A stretch of DNA of 64,000 bases from an uncultured Opitutia bacterium (lineage in GTDB: Bacteria > Verrucomicrobiota > Verrucomicrobiia > Opitutales > Opitutaceae): contig CAIUOU010000083.1 in NCBI GenBank assembly GCA_903900845.1, positions 1 through 64,000 of the forward strand. Reading direction: 5' to 3'. The stretch's first letter is position 1. Each line of letters opens with the position of its first letter. The notes beneath the pieces were generated by a model. It worked only from the letters and a program-made list of their open reading frames with translations. It was not told the origin of the DNA and did no database searches. The position numbers and the translations under genes are program-made. Below, piece after piece: positions 27,543 through 37,336 of this stretch.

Positions 27543-28991
27543 ATGAAATCCCTGCTTTCCCTCACCGTGGTGGCTCTGCTGGTCGCGCCCGATGCGCCGG
27601 CCGCCGCCCCCGCGGCCCGGCCCAACATCGTCTGGCTGATCGCCGACGACCTTTCACCGGAACTCGGCGCCTACGGCTATCCGCACGTGCGCACGCCGCA
27701 CATCGACCAGCTCGCCGCCGAGGGCGTGCGCTTCAACCGCGCCTTCACGACCGCGCCGATCTGCTCCACCTCGCGCTCCGCCTTCATCACCGGTCTCCAC
27801 CAGACCAGTATCGCCTGCCAGCACCACCGCACCGAGGACCCGCGTCCGTTGCCGCAGGGCGTGCGCACGCTGCCGGAGATCCTGCGCGCCGCGGGCTATT
27901 TCGCGACGAACGGCCAGGGGCCGGAAAGCACCCGCTGGGGCAAGGCCGACTACAATTTCCTCTTCGAGCCGCGGGCGATGTACGACGGTCCCGACTGGCG
28001 GAAACGCCGCCCGGGCCAGCCCTTTTTCGCGCAAGTGCAGTTGAAGTACCCGCACCGGCCGTTCGGCCGTGAACCGGTCACGGAGTCCCGCCATCGCGAA
28101 GCGCCGGTGCCGCCGATCTACCCCGACCATCCGCTCGCGCGCCGCGACTGGGCGGGCTACCTGAAGAACATCGAGGCGCTCGACGCCATGGTCGGCGAGG
28201 TGCTCGCGGAACTGGAGCGTGCAGGCGTGGCGCAGGACACGATCGTGATGTTCTTCGGGGACAACGGCCGGCCGCATGTGCGGGACAAGCAATGGGTCTA
28301 CAACGGCGGCCTTCACGTGCCGTTGATCGTGCGCTGGCCGGGCCGGATCGCGGCCGGTTCGGTGCGGGAGGAGCTGGTCAGCATGGTCGACCTGGCGCCG
28401 ACCTGCCTGCGCCTAACCGGGCTGGACGTTCCGCCGATGATGCAGGGCATCGCCTTCCTGCCGGAGCAGAATCCGCGACGCACGTTCGTGGTGGGCGCGC
28501 GCGACCGGGCCGGGGACGCCGACGACCGCATCCGCTCCGTGCGCACCGCGCGCTTCAATTACATCCGAAATTTCCGCCCGGAGCTGCCCTACGCGCAGCA
28601 CAGCAGCTACAAGGAGGTGCAGTACCCGGTGCTACCGCTGATGCGCCTTCTGCAAGCCGAGGGAAAACTCACCCCCGTCCAGGCCGCGTTCCTCGCGCCC
28701 CGGCGCCCAGCCGAGGAGCTTTACGACCTCGAGGCCGATCCTTGGGAGACCCGGAACCTCGCCACGCTACCCGAGCACGCCGCCACGCTGCGCGATCTCC
28801 GCGCCAAGCTGGAGGAATGGATGCGCGCCACCCAGGATCAGGGCGGCACGCCCGAGACGAATCCGACCCTCGCCGAAATCATCGCCGACACGCGCCTGAA
28901 GACCTACGAGCGCCCGCTCCAGCAGCGCGGCCTTTCCCCAAACCCCACCGACGCCGAGATGGTCCGCTGGTGGCAGTCGCACTACCGCTGA
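27543..28991 (+). CDS. Sulfatase, secreted
   Basis: MKSLLSLTVVALLVAPDAPAAAPAARPNIVWLIADDLSPELGAYGYPHVRTPHIDQLA; formylglycine-type site CSTSR (ICSTSRSAFITG); FFGDNGRPHVRDKQWVYNGGLHVPLIVRWPG. Confidence 0.9.
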   Translation: MKSLLSLTVVALLVAPDAPAAAPAARPNIVWLIADDLSPELGAYGYPHVRTPHIDQLAAEGVRFNRAFTTAPICSTSRSAFITGLHQTSIACQHHRTEDPRPLPQGVRTLPEILRAAGYFATNGQGPESTRWGKADYNFLFEPRAMYDGPDWRKRRPGQPFFAQVQLKYPHRPFGREPVTESRHREAPVPPIYPDHPLARRDWAGYLKNIEALDAMVGEVLAELERAGVAQDTIVMFFGDNGRPHVRDKQWVYNGGLHVPLIVRWPGRIAAGSVREELVSMVDLAPTCLRLTGLDVPPMMQGIAFLPEQNPRRTFVVGARDRAGDADDRIRSVRTARFNYIRNFRPELPYAQHSSYKEVQYPVLPLMRLLQAEGKLTPVQAAFLAPRRPAEELYDLEADPWETRNLATLPEHAATLRDLRAKLEEWMRATQDQGGTPETNPTLAEIIADTRLKTYERPLQQRGLSPNPTDAEMVRWWQSHYR

Positions 28992-29042
28992 GGCACGACC
29001 CGGGGCATTGCGTCCCGGAACACGCGGCGTTGGGCTCGACGC

Positions 29043-29417
29043 GTGCCCACCGTGATCCTCCTCGCGCCGCTCTTCGTGCTGTTCGAGCTCTGGCAGCTGG
29101 TGCTGGGCGAACGCTACCTCGGGGTGAAACAGATCTCGCGCGGCGTCGATCCCCGCGCCCTCGGGCTGGGTGAAGCCACCGCGTTCGGTTGGAGCACGAT
29201 GCTGGTGCTGTACTGGATCTGGATGCTGCTGCTGCTCGTGCCCCCTTTCTGCCGCGTGCACGGCGCGGCCCTGCTGCTCGTCAGCATGTTCGGCTTCTCC
29301 CTGCGCCGCGGCTGCCCGCTGAAACGCGTGCTGGTCATCCTCACCTTCGAGGGCGCGATCCGCATCGGTCTGCTCGTCTCGCTCGCCGCGATGGCCTGGC
29401 GGCGGTTCCTCGCCTGA
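29043..29417 (+). CDS. Small integral membrane protein, unknown function
   Basis: 124 aa, GTG start, about three hydrophobic segments (VILLAPLFVLFELWQLVL; MLVLYWIWMLLLLVPPF; IRIGLLVSLAAMAW). Confidence 0.6.
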   Translation: MPTVILLAPLFVLFELWQLVLGERYLGVKQISRGVDPRALGLGEATAFGWSTMLVLYWIWMLLLLVPPFCRVHGAALLLVSMFGFSLRRGCPLKRVLVILTFEGAIRIGLLVSLAAMAWRRFLA

Positions 29418-29630
29418 ACCGGGAACGGCGCATCCGCGGGATATCCGGCGCCGTCGGAAAAGCCTCCGGCCGGTCTGCATGCCGGGAATCTCCGCGGCTC
29501 CAGCCGCGGCCACATCGGACGAGGATCACCGCGAAAATCGCCCCGGTGTGGCCGAGGGTGTTCACCCGCCCAAGGCGGGCTCCCTCGGATCTTCCGGAAT
29601 TCCTTCCGCCTGGCCTGGCCGGAGCAGGCC

Positions 29631-31442
29631 TCAGGGCAGCGAGGTGCGCTCGAGGGCAGTCAGCGTGCGCAGTTGTTCCAGCGCTGCGGTGTGGCCCATG
29701 GTCTCGAGGAACTCCCAGGCGGCGAGCACGCGGCGGTAAAAAAGGATGCGCGCGGCCGCGGTACGCTGGTCCAGCGCGTCGGCCGGCGGGCGGGAGTTGG
29801 CCGCGGAAGCGACCCGGCCCGCTGCGGGCGCTCCGCCGGGCAGCCGCATGCGCGTGGCGGCCTCGCGCACGGAGGAGTCGGCCGAGGCATGCGCCCAGGC
29901 CCCGACCTTCTCGCGACGCATCGCACCCCATGAGGTGACCGCCTCCGCCTTCGCGACATCGAGGGTGGCCGGCCGAGCGTAGCCCGAACGCCAGAACATC
30001 TCGTTGAGCAGCGCGTCGCCGCCGCGGGAGGTCATGAAGTTTCTCCCTTGGTCCTCGAGCTCGAGCAACCGCTGCTCGAACCCGAGCGCGGCAGCGGCGA
30101 GCCCGGGGATCTCACCGGCGAGGACGGCCTTCTTCCAGGCGGGCCGCACCACCTCGTTCCACGCGCGGCGGGCTTCATCCGGTCCGCCGCGGGAACGCCC
30201 GGACCCGCCGCCCCGGCCGCCCGCCGGGAAGTCTCCCTCCAGCCCGGCCCGGGTCCCGGCGACGAGCCTTGGTCCGGCGGAGGGCGCCTGCTCGGTGATA
30301 CGCCGGGTGAAGCGCGCGTACTGAACCTCGCGTTCGCGCAACGCCGGTGAAGCGGCGGCGATCCGACCGGTGTCCACCGACCACCGGTAGGCGGTGACCG
30401 CGGCCGCGGCCCGGGGAGTCAGCGCGGGATCCTCGGCGATGCGCTCGATGGCGCGCGCCCAGGTTTCGAGGAAATGTTCCGACGTGGAGCGCGGCTTGTC
30501 GATGGTGGCGTCGACGAGGGTGGCAGCCTCGTGGGCCTCGGCCAGGGAACGGCGGCCGGAACCCGTCTCCGCGAGTGTGAACAGATCATAGCCCAGCAAG
30601 GCCTCGGGAACGTAGCGCTCGTAGCCGGCCCAGGTGTCGGGATCAGGCGCCGGGTCGCAACCGGCGGCCGGCGAGGCCTGGTCGGTGGCGGTGAAGCCGG
30701 CGGCGGAAAGCGCCGGCGCCGCCGCGGGGGGCCTGAGCCAAGCGGGACGGCGGTCGAACCATTCCACCGGCGGCGCGACCTCGCGGGGCGATCCGAGCTC
30801 GTGGAAGCCGCCGGAATGGCATTGCGTCATCACGAAAACCACGCGGCCGCGGCCGATGCCCTCCGCGAGCACGCGGCGCAACTCGGCGACCCCCAGCGTC
30901 TCCGCATTGTCGGTCGACCAGGAGTCGCGCCCCTCGGCCTTCCGGAGCTGCCACATCGTGATGACGCTCTCCTTGTTGTCGCCGCGCGACTCGGTGCCGT
31001 GGTCGCCTACGAACAGGTAAAGCGTCCCCCCGCCCCGGACCATGGGAAGGACCTCGTCCCGGAGGGCGCCAAGGAAGCTGGCGCGCGTGGCGGGACGGTT
31101 GTCACGCAGGGGCCCGGGCAGCCACGACTCGACGAGGCGGCCGTCGCGGCGCACCTGCCGGCGCACATCCGCGAGGATCGGCGCCTCGCCCTCCCGGTTG
31201 CCGACGCCGAAGAAAACCCAGTGCGGGCGATCGGCGTAGCGCCGCTGGAAGTAGGTGGCGAAAGCCTTGGCCTGCAGGTATTGCGAGTAGTTGTTCGAAA
31301 GCGGGGTGCCGCCCCCCGAGAGCAGCACGAAGGCGTCGCGCGCCGGCTCGCGGACGACTGGACCCGAAGCGCAACCCGCCAGCGCGAGCAGAGCCCCGGC
31401 GAGGACGAGGGACGGGGAGAGACGCGGGGTCACGGGGCGCAA
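29631..31442 (-). CDS. Lipoprotein with clan-CD (caspase/legumain-like) cysteine peptidase signature
   Basis: Lipobox LALAGCASG; VLLSGGGTPLSNNYSQYLQAKAF; candidate catalytic His in LYLFVGDHGTES; candidate catalytic Cys in VVFVMTQCHSGGF. Confidence 0.7.
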   Translation of the reverse strand: MRPVTPRLSPSLVLAGALLALAGCASGPVVREPARDAFVLLSGGGTPLSNNYSQYLQAKAFATYFQRRYADRPHWVFFGVGNREGEAPILADVRRQVRRDGRLVESWLPGPLRDNRPATRASFLGALRDEVLPMVRGGGTLYLFVGDHGTESRGDNKESVITMWQLRKAEGRDSWSTDNAETLGVAELRRVLAEGIGRGRVVFVMTQCHSGGFHELGSPREVAPPVEWFDRRPAWLRPPAAAPALSAAGFTATDQASPAAGCDPAPDPDTWAGYERYVPEALLGYDLFTLAETGSGRRSLAEAHEAATLVDATIDKPRSTSEHFLETWARAIERIAEDPALTPRAAAAVTAYRWSVDTGRIAAASPALREREVQYARFTRRITEQAPSAGPRLVAGTRAGLEGDFPAGGRGGGSGRSRGGPDEARRAWNEVVRPAWKKAVLAGEIPGLAAAALGFEQRLLELEDQGRNFMTSRGGDALLNEMFWRSGYARPATLDVAKAEAVTSWGAMRREKVGAWAHASADSSVREAATRMRLPGGAPAAGRVASAANSRPPADALDQRTAAARILFYRRVLAAWEFLETMGHTAALEQLRTLTALERTSLP

Positions 31443-31478
31443 GCCACGGCGGGAAGGCCCACCGTGGCAATCCCGCGG

Positions 31479-34319
31479 TCAGGATTTCGGTAGCACGGTG
31501 ACGCGGCTCACGCGGTCGCGCCCAAGGTAACGCCGGGCGAGCTCGGAAAGCTCGGCGGCGGTGATCGCCTCGATGTCGGCCGTGCGCGAACGCGCCCATT
31601 CGAGCACCTCGGGTTTCTCCTGGGAGCGGTTGAGCACCGACTGGAGCCAATAGGAGTTGGTGCGGAGCGATTCGCGGGTCGCGGTGCGGGCCGGGAGACG
31701 GGCGCGCTCGAGCTCCTCGGCCGTGACCCCGTGGCGCGCGAGATCGTCGGCCAGGTCCACGACGGCCTCGCGCACCTTGGCGGCGGTGGCCGGGTCGACG
31801 TCGATGCTGGACGTGATGTAACCGTAACCCGTGAAGGTATCGCTGGTGCTGCTGCCCGCCCGCGGGCTGTAGGTGCCACCCATCTCCTCGCGGATCTTCA
31901 CCCGCAACCGGTCGCTGAAAACGCTCGCGAGCATGGTGAGACGCCGGGTGCGGCGGATGTCGGAGGCGTCGGCCGTGGGCCAGTAGAGGGAAACCACGCC
32001 CTTGGGGATCTCGGAACTGATGCGGTATTCGCGCGTGAACGGCTCCTTCGGGAAGGAGACGCGCCGCAGGTCCGCGAGGTCAGGCCGCGGGTCGCGCGGC
32101 GGGAGCGCGCCGAGGGTACGGGCGACGGCGTCGATCGTGGCGTCGACGTCGAGATCGCCGATGACCGCGACCTCGATCGGGCCGCGCGCCAGCTGGGGAG
32201 CGAGCCACTCGCGCACCTCGTTCAGATTGCGACCGAGCAGGACGTCGCGGGACGGCACACCGAAGCGGTGGTCACCCCCGGCGATGAGGTTGGCGACCTC
32301 CATGGACATCGGGCCGTTGGGCGTGTGCTCGAAGCCGGTGTACATCTGTTCCATGCCGGTGCGGACTTGGCGGAGCGCCTCGGGCCGGTAACCGGGATCG
32401 GTGAGGTGGGCGGTGAGCAGCTGGAGCGTGAGGAGGAGATCGGCGCGCGTCGTGCCGCCGGGTCCGCCCCGGGCGCCGCCGGCGTTGCCGAGCTCCAGCG
32501 CGTCGGAGCCGATCCGGAAGCCAATGGAGGCGTTGCGCCCCGCGAGCAGCCGGCGCAGGTCGTCAAGGCTGTGGCGGCCGAGGCCGCCCGCGGTGAAGGA
32601 GCTGTTCGCGAGCATCGCGAGCCCGCGGCGATCGGCCGGTTCGGTGAGGCCGCCGGTGCCGACGCGCGCGCTGACCCGGATACCGGCCTCGAAATCGGTG
32701 CGTTTGAGATTCAGGCGCACGCCGTTGGCGAAGGTGACGAGGGTGAGGTCGAGGTCGGCGACCTGCTCGCGTTTGACCACCTTGCCCGGGGCGCCGAAGT
32801 CGGTGTAGGCCCACTTGGCCTCGGTCTCGGCCGCGGGCGCGGCGACGGGGACCTTGGCGGAGGCGACGTGCGCGGCGAGGATCGCCGCGGAGGCGTCGCC
32901 GGGGATCGCGGTGTTGCCGCTGACCATGAGGTAAAGACCGTTGCCCGAGAAGGCCTCACGCAGGGCGGCAAGGCATTCGGCCGGGGTGATGCGCTCGATG
33001 ACGGGCAGGTAGAGGTCGCGGTTGGCGACGGGATGCGTGAACACCCGCTCGTCCAGGATCGACTGCGAGATCTCGCCCGCGAGATTGCCGGAGCGGCGCG
33101 TGGCGGCGCCGCGGACGGCCTGCTCAAGGGAGTTGCGGTAGGAGGCCTTGGTCTCGGCGAGTTCGCCGGCCTGGAACCCGTGCTCCAGCGCGCGCCGCAG
33201 CTCCTGCTCCCCGACCGCGAGGGCGGCCGCCCACTGGTCGGGCTTGCAGGTGAGGTCGACGGTGGCTTCGCGGAAGAGCTTGTAGCCCTGGGTGACGGAG
33301 ACGCGCGCGGAGCTGAACGCGGCCCCCTCGCGCTTCGCGAGCACGGAGAGACGGCGGTTGAGCATGGACAGCGCGAACTGCCGCGGAAGCCGCTGCACGC
33401 GGCTGGCGGCGTTGTCGGGCTCCCGCTGGTCGGGCGCCATGACCGCGAGCGAGACGCTCGTGGCGGGGGACTCCGCCTCGGGATGGAAACGGGCGCGCAC
33501 GCCCTCGAAGCGGGTCACCCGGCCGAGGTCGGGCTCCGCGGGGGCGGGGCCGCGGCCGGCGAGCGGGGAAAAGGCCGCGCGCAGCAGCCGCTCGGCGAGA
33601 TCGGGATCGACGTCACCGACGATGACGGCGGCCATGCGCTCCGGACGGTACCATTTGTCCCAGAACTCGACGAAACGCTCGCGCGGGGCGCCCTGAATGA
33701 CCTCGGCGACGCCGATCGGCATGCGACGCGGCAGGATCGTGTCGCCGAGCATGAACTCGAATTGCGCGACGGCGGTGCGGAAACCCACGTTGTCCCGCGC
33801 GCGCTTCTCGCTCATGATGATGCCGCGCTCGCGGTCGATCTCGGCGGGAGCGAGCAGCAGGCCGGAGGCATAGTCGCCGAAGACGCGGAGGCCCTCGGCG
33901 AGAGTGGCCTCGGAGGTCTCGGGCAGCTCCAGCAGGTAGAGGGTGCGGTCGAAACCGGTGGAGGCGTTGGTGTCGCCGCCAAAGCTCATGCCCATGCGCT
34001 GGAAGAACTCGACGAGCGTGCCGGGGGCGAAGTTGCGGCTGCCGTTGAAGGCCATGTGCTCCAGGAAGTGGGCGACGCCGCGCTGGCTTTCCTCCTCGTG
34101 CATGCTGCCCGCCAGGATGAGGAGTCGGAGGGACGCGCGCCCCTTGGGCTCCGCGTTGCGCTGCACGACGTAGCGCAGGCCGTTGTCGAGCTTGCCGAAG
34201 CGCGCGGAAGGATCGGGCTTCAGGTCGCTGCCCTCGTGGGCGAAACGCGGAGCGGACGCGGAAAGGGAAAGGGCGCCCAGAAGGAGCGCCGCGAGCAGAC
34301 GTGGACGGAGGGGGTGCAT
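31479..34319 (-). CDS. M16 family zinc metallopeptidase (pitrilysin-like), secreted
   Basis: MHPLRPRLLAALLLGALSLSASA signal; HFLEHMAFNGS (HXXEH motif) with a distal glutamate region; second M16 domain with EYRISSEIPKGVVSLYWP. Start may instead be 34367. Confidence 0.93.
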   Translation of the reverse strand: MHPLRPRLLAALLLGALSLSASAPRFAHEGSDLKPDPSARFGKLDNGLRYVVQRNAEPKGRASLRLLILAGSMHEEESQRGVAHFLEHMAFNGSRNFAPGTLVEFFQRMGMSFGGDTNASTGFDRTLYLLELPETSEATLAEGLRVFGDYASGLLLAPAEIDRERGIIMSEKRARDNVGFRTAVAQFEFMLGDTILPRRMPIGVAEVIQGAPRERFVEFWDKWYRPERMAAVIVGDVDPDLAERLLRAAFSPLAGRGPAPAEPDLGRVTRFEGVRARFHPEAESPATSVSLAVMAPDQREPDNAASRVQRLPRQFALSMLNRRLSVLAKREGAAFSSARVSVTQGYKLFREATVDLTCKPDQWAAALAVGEQELRRALEHGFQAGELAETKASYRNSLEQAVRGAATRRSGNLAGEISQSILDERVFTHPVANRDLYLPVIERITPAECLAALREAFSGNGLYLMVSGNTAIPGDASAAILAAHVASAKVPVAAPAAETEAKWAYTDFGAPGKVVKREQVADLDLTLVTFANGVRLNLKRTDFEAGIRVSARVGTGGLTEPADRRGLAMLANSSFTAGGLGRHSLDDLRRLLAGRNASIGFRIGSDALELGNAGGARGGPGGTTRADLLLTLQLLTAHLTDPGYRPEALRQVRTGMEQMYTGFEHTPNGPMSMEVANLIAGGDHRFGVPSRDVLLGRNLNEVREWLAPQLARGPIEVAVIGDLDVDATIDAVARTLGALPPRDPRPDLADLRRVSFPKEPFTREYRISSEIPKGVVSLYWPTADASDIRRTRRLTMLASVFSDRLRVKIREEMGGTYSPRAGSSTSDTFTGYGYITSSIDVDPATAAKVREAVVDLADDLARHGVTAEELERARLPARTATRESLRTNSYWLQSVLNRSQEKPEVLEWARSRTADIEAITAAELSELARRYLGRDRVSRVTVLPKS

Positions 34320-34434
34320 GGGCGGCAGGAAAGGCATCCCGGGCCGAAAAGCTAGCGCCGACCGCACTCCCCGCCGCGAGCGCGCTTGTTACCGCGTGAA
34401 ACCCTCCGCAGCCTTCCGCCAACCCTCGCCTTTC

Positions 34435-37317
34435 ATGCGCACTGCACCCCGCCGCGCCTCCGGCGCGCTTGTCCTCCTCGCGGCCCTCGCCGCGCCGGCC
34501 CCCGGCCAACCGGCCCCCGCGGCCGCTTCGCCGAAGGAAGCAGAAGCCCCCGTCACACTGACTCCGTTCGAAGTCACCGCCGGCGGCGACCTCGGGTACG
34601 AGTCGTCCACCGCCATGAGCGGCACCCGCACCAACGAGTCGCTGGCCAATCTGCCCAACTCGATCTCGGTGCTGAACTCCGAGTTCCTCTCCGACCTCGG
34701 TATCACGGACTTCTTCCAGGCGGCGGAGTTCGCGCTCGGGGCCGACAACGTCTACAACGACAACATGCAGGTCGGCGCCCCCGTGGGAGCGCGCTCCGGC
34801 AACCAGATCAATTTCCGCGGGCTTCCGTCGGTGCGTCAGCTCAAGGACGGCTTCCCCACCTACACCCCGCAGGACACGTTCAACACCGAGCGCATCGAGA
34901 TCTCCCGCGGCCCCGGCGGCATCGCGTACGGCGACACCGACGCGACCGGCGTGATCAATCTCACCACCAAGCGCGGGCGCTTCCGCAACGAGGCCGAGGC
35001 CGCCGCGCGGGTCGACGACCGCGGTTCGCGGCGTCTCAGCGCCGACCTCAGCCGGGTCCTCGTCGAACGCCGCCTCGCCCTCCGCCTCAACCTGCTCGAT
35101 TCCGACCTCGAGGGCTGGCACGAGAACACCGCGCGCAACCTCCGCGCCATCGCGGGCGCCGTCCGCTGGCAGCCGTTCGGGTCACCGCAGACCGTGGTCG
35201 ACGCCACCCACGAGGACGGCCGGCTCACCAGCTACATCAGCCACACCGCGCTGAACCACGTGGCCGCGGCCTATGTGCGCGGCACCGGCACCGTCGCCCG
35301 CGACGCCAACCCGAATCTTGCCGGAGTCCAGACCAACGGCATCGGCATGGCCCGCCTCGCCGCCCCGCCCACGGCAACCGCCGATAACCACGCGATGACC
35401 CTGATCGCCGGGCGGCTCTATAACCTGCAGACCATGGGCGCGACGGACGCCTTTCCCGTCTACCGCGCCAACACCATCGTCCAGGGCGCCGCCGCGACCA
35501 GCGCCACCGACCCGCAGAACCCCCTGCGTATCCCGTGGCTGCCGATCCCCGTCTCGCTCTTCCCCCTGCAGCAGGACTGGGCCGGCCCCGACGCCCGCGT
35601 GCGGTACAAGTACGACGCCTCGAACTTCTCCGTGCAGCACACCTTCTCGCCCCGGACCAGCGCGTGGCTCGCCTGGAACCGGCAACGGGAGCTCACCGAC
35701 CAGAACCTCACCCGCAACGGCAACCTCGCCGGCTCCAACGCGCGCTCCGTCTTCATCGACGTCAATCCGCGCCTGCCCGATCCGGCCTTCCCCGGCGATC
35801 CCACGCGGACGATCCCCAATCCCAACTTCGAGCAGTACTTCCTCCCCGCGACGATCCAGCGGCGGCTCGAGTGGCACGACATCGAGTCGGTGCGCCTGAT
35901 CGGCATCCACCGCCTCGACCTCGGCTCCACCAACCACCGCGTGATCCTGAGCGCCAACCACCGCGACGAGACTTACCGCATTAAAAACATGCTGTTCGGC
36001 CTGACCAAGGAGGAGATCGCGCGCCGCGGCTTCACCGGGATCGGGGCGCGGCTCGCCAACAACGTCGTCACGCCATGGCACTACTTCCGCGACGGGAACG
36101 GCGAGGCGCTGCGGGTGCCGGCGCAGCCCGGCGTGATGGACTACTTCATCAACGGCTCCGCGGGACTGCAGTACTTCGACCAGTCGCTCAGCACCGCGGT
36201 CTTCCAGCACCTCGGGACCTTTTTCAAGGGACGGCTTCGCACCAGTCTCGGCGTGAGCCGCGACCACTGGCTGCAGGCGCGGAACCTGCCCACCCGGTCC
36301 TTCGGCGACGCGCAGGAATGGCGCTTCGTCGACGCCGCGGGCAACCCGCTGGACGCCGACGCCGCCGCGGTGCCGACCGCGCGCAACGCCGATACCTGGC
36401 GCACCAACACGAGCTACGGCGCCGTCTACCACCTGACCGGCTGGCTGGGCCTCACCGCCTCCTATCAGGAAACGGCGCTGTTCACGGACAACGTGGGCAC
36501 CGACCTTTACGGCCGGCCCCGCGCGCCGAACACCGGCTCGGGCTTCGACCTCGGGCTGCGCCTGCAACTCCTCGACGGCCGCGTGAACGCGTCGCTCGTC
36601 CGCTACGACAACACCGCGGAGAACAACCGCACCACCATCGGCGCCGCGCTGCGCACCGAGGTGAACGCCGCGCTCAACACCGGCCGCGCCAACCCGTCTC
36701 CCGACGAAATCATCGGCTCGGACGACTCGAACGACCGCCAGACCGAAGGCTGGGAGCTCGAGCTCACCGCCAACCTCACACGCGCGTGGACCACCCGCCT
36801 CGGCCTTTCCACGACCCAGAACCGCCGCTCGGCGTCGGTGCCGCAGCTGCGGGCCAAGGTGCTGGCCGCCGAGGCGCACCTGCGTTCGCTCGGGCGCTCC
36901 GCCGCGGAGATCCAGACCGCGCTCGCCGCCACGCAGGAGTTTCTCTCCGACCAGGCCGCCGAGGACCTGCAGCCCAAGCAGTACCGCGGAAGCATCGTCA
37001 CCCGCTACGATCTGCGCTCCGGCCCGCTCACCGGGCTCGGCCTCGGCGGCTCCCTGCGCTGGGCCCGCGGCCGCGTGCGTGATCCCGGCGGGCTGTACAT
37101 CACCGGTGTGCTGGTCATCCCCGAGCGCCGCAACGCCGACGAGGTGGTCTTCAGCCCCTTCCTCAAGTATTCGGGCAAAACCGGGCGCTTCCGCTGGACC
37201 ACGCAGCTCAACGTCGACAACGCGTTCAACAACGTCACCAACCAGGGCCGGATCGCCCGCTACCCGCGCTACACGGATCCGCGCCTCATCACCCTCACCC
37301 AAACCTTCCGGTTCTGA
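34435..37317 (+). CDS. TonB-dependent receptor, siderophore-receptor-like, without CarboxypepD_reg domain
   Basis: MRTAPRRASGALVLLAALAAPAPG...VTLTPFEVTAGGDLGYESSTAMSGTRTNESLANLPNSISVLNSEFLSDLG; RIEISRGPGGIAYGDTDATGVINLTTKRG; C-terminus LTQTFRF. Confidence 0.92.
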   Translation: MRTAPRRASGALVLLAALAAPAPGQPAPAAASPKEAEAPVTLTPFEVTAGGDLGYESSTAMSGTRTNESLANLPNSISVLNSEFLSDLGITDFFQAAEFALGADNVYNDNMQVGAPVGARSGNQINFRGLPSVRQLKDGFPTYTPQDTFNTERIEISRGPGGIAYGDTDATGVINLTTKRGRFRNEAEAAARVDDRGSRRLSADLSRVLVERRLALRLNLLDSDLEGWHENTARNLRAIAGAVRWQPFGSPQTVVDATHEDGRLTSYISHTALNHVAAAYVRGTGTVARDANPNLAGVQTNGIGMARLAAPPTATADNHAMTLIAGRLYNLQTMGATDAFPVYRANTIVQGAAATSATDPQNPLRIPWLPIPVSLFPLQQDWAGPDARVRYKYDASNFSVQHTFSPRTSAWLAWNRQRELTDQNLTRNGNLAGSNARSVFIDVNPRLPDPAFPGDPTRTIPNPNFEQYFLPATIQRRLEWHDIESVRLIGIHRLDLGSTNHRVILSANHRDETYRIKNMLFGLTKEEIARRGFTGIGARLANNVVTPWHYFRDGNGEALRVPAQPGVMDYFINGSAGLQYFDQSLSTAVFQHLGTFFKGRLRTSLGVSRDHWLQARNLPTRSFGDAQEWRFVDAAGNPLDADAAAVPTARNADTWRTNTSYGAVYHLTGWLGLTASYQETALFTDNVGTDLYGRPRAPNTGSGFDLGLRLQLLDGRVNASLVRYDNTAENNRTTIGAALRTEVNAALNTGRANPSPDEIIGSDDSNDRQTEGWELELTANLTRAWTTRLGLSTTQNRRSASVPQLRAKVLAAEAHLRSLGRSAAEIQTALAATQEFLSDQAAEDLQPKQYRGSIVTRYDLRSGPLTGLGLGGSLRWARGRVRDPGGLYITGVLVIPERRNADEVVFSPFLKYSGKTGRFRWTTQLNVDNAFNNVTNQGRIARYPRYTDPRLITLTQTFRF

Positions 37318-37336
37318 CCCCGGTCCCACCCGCCCC

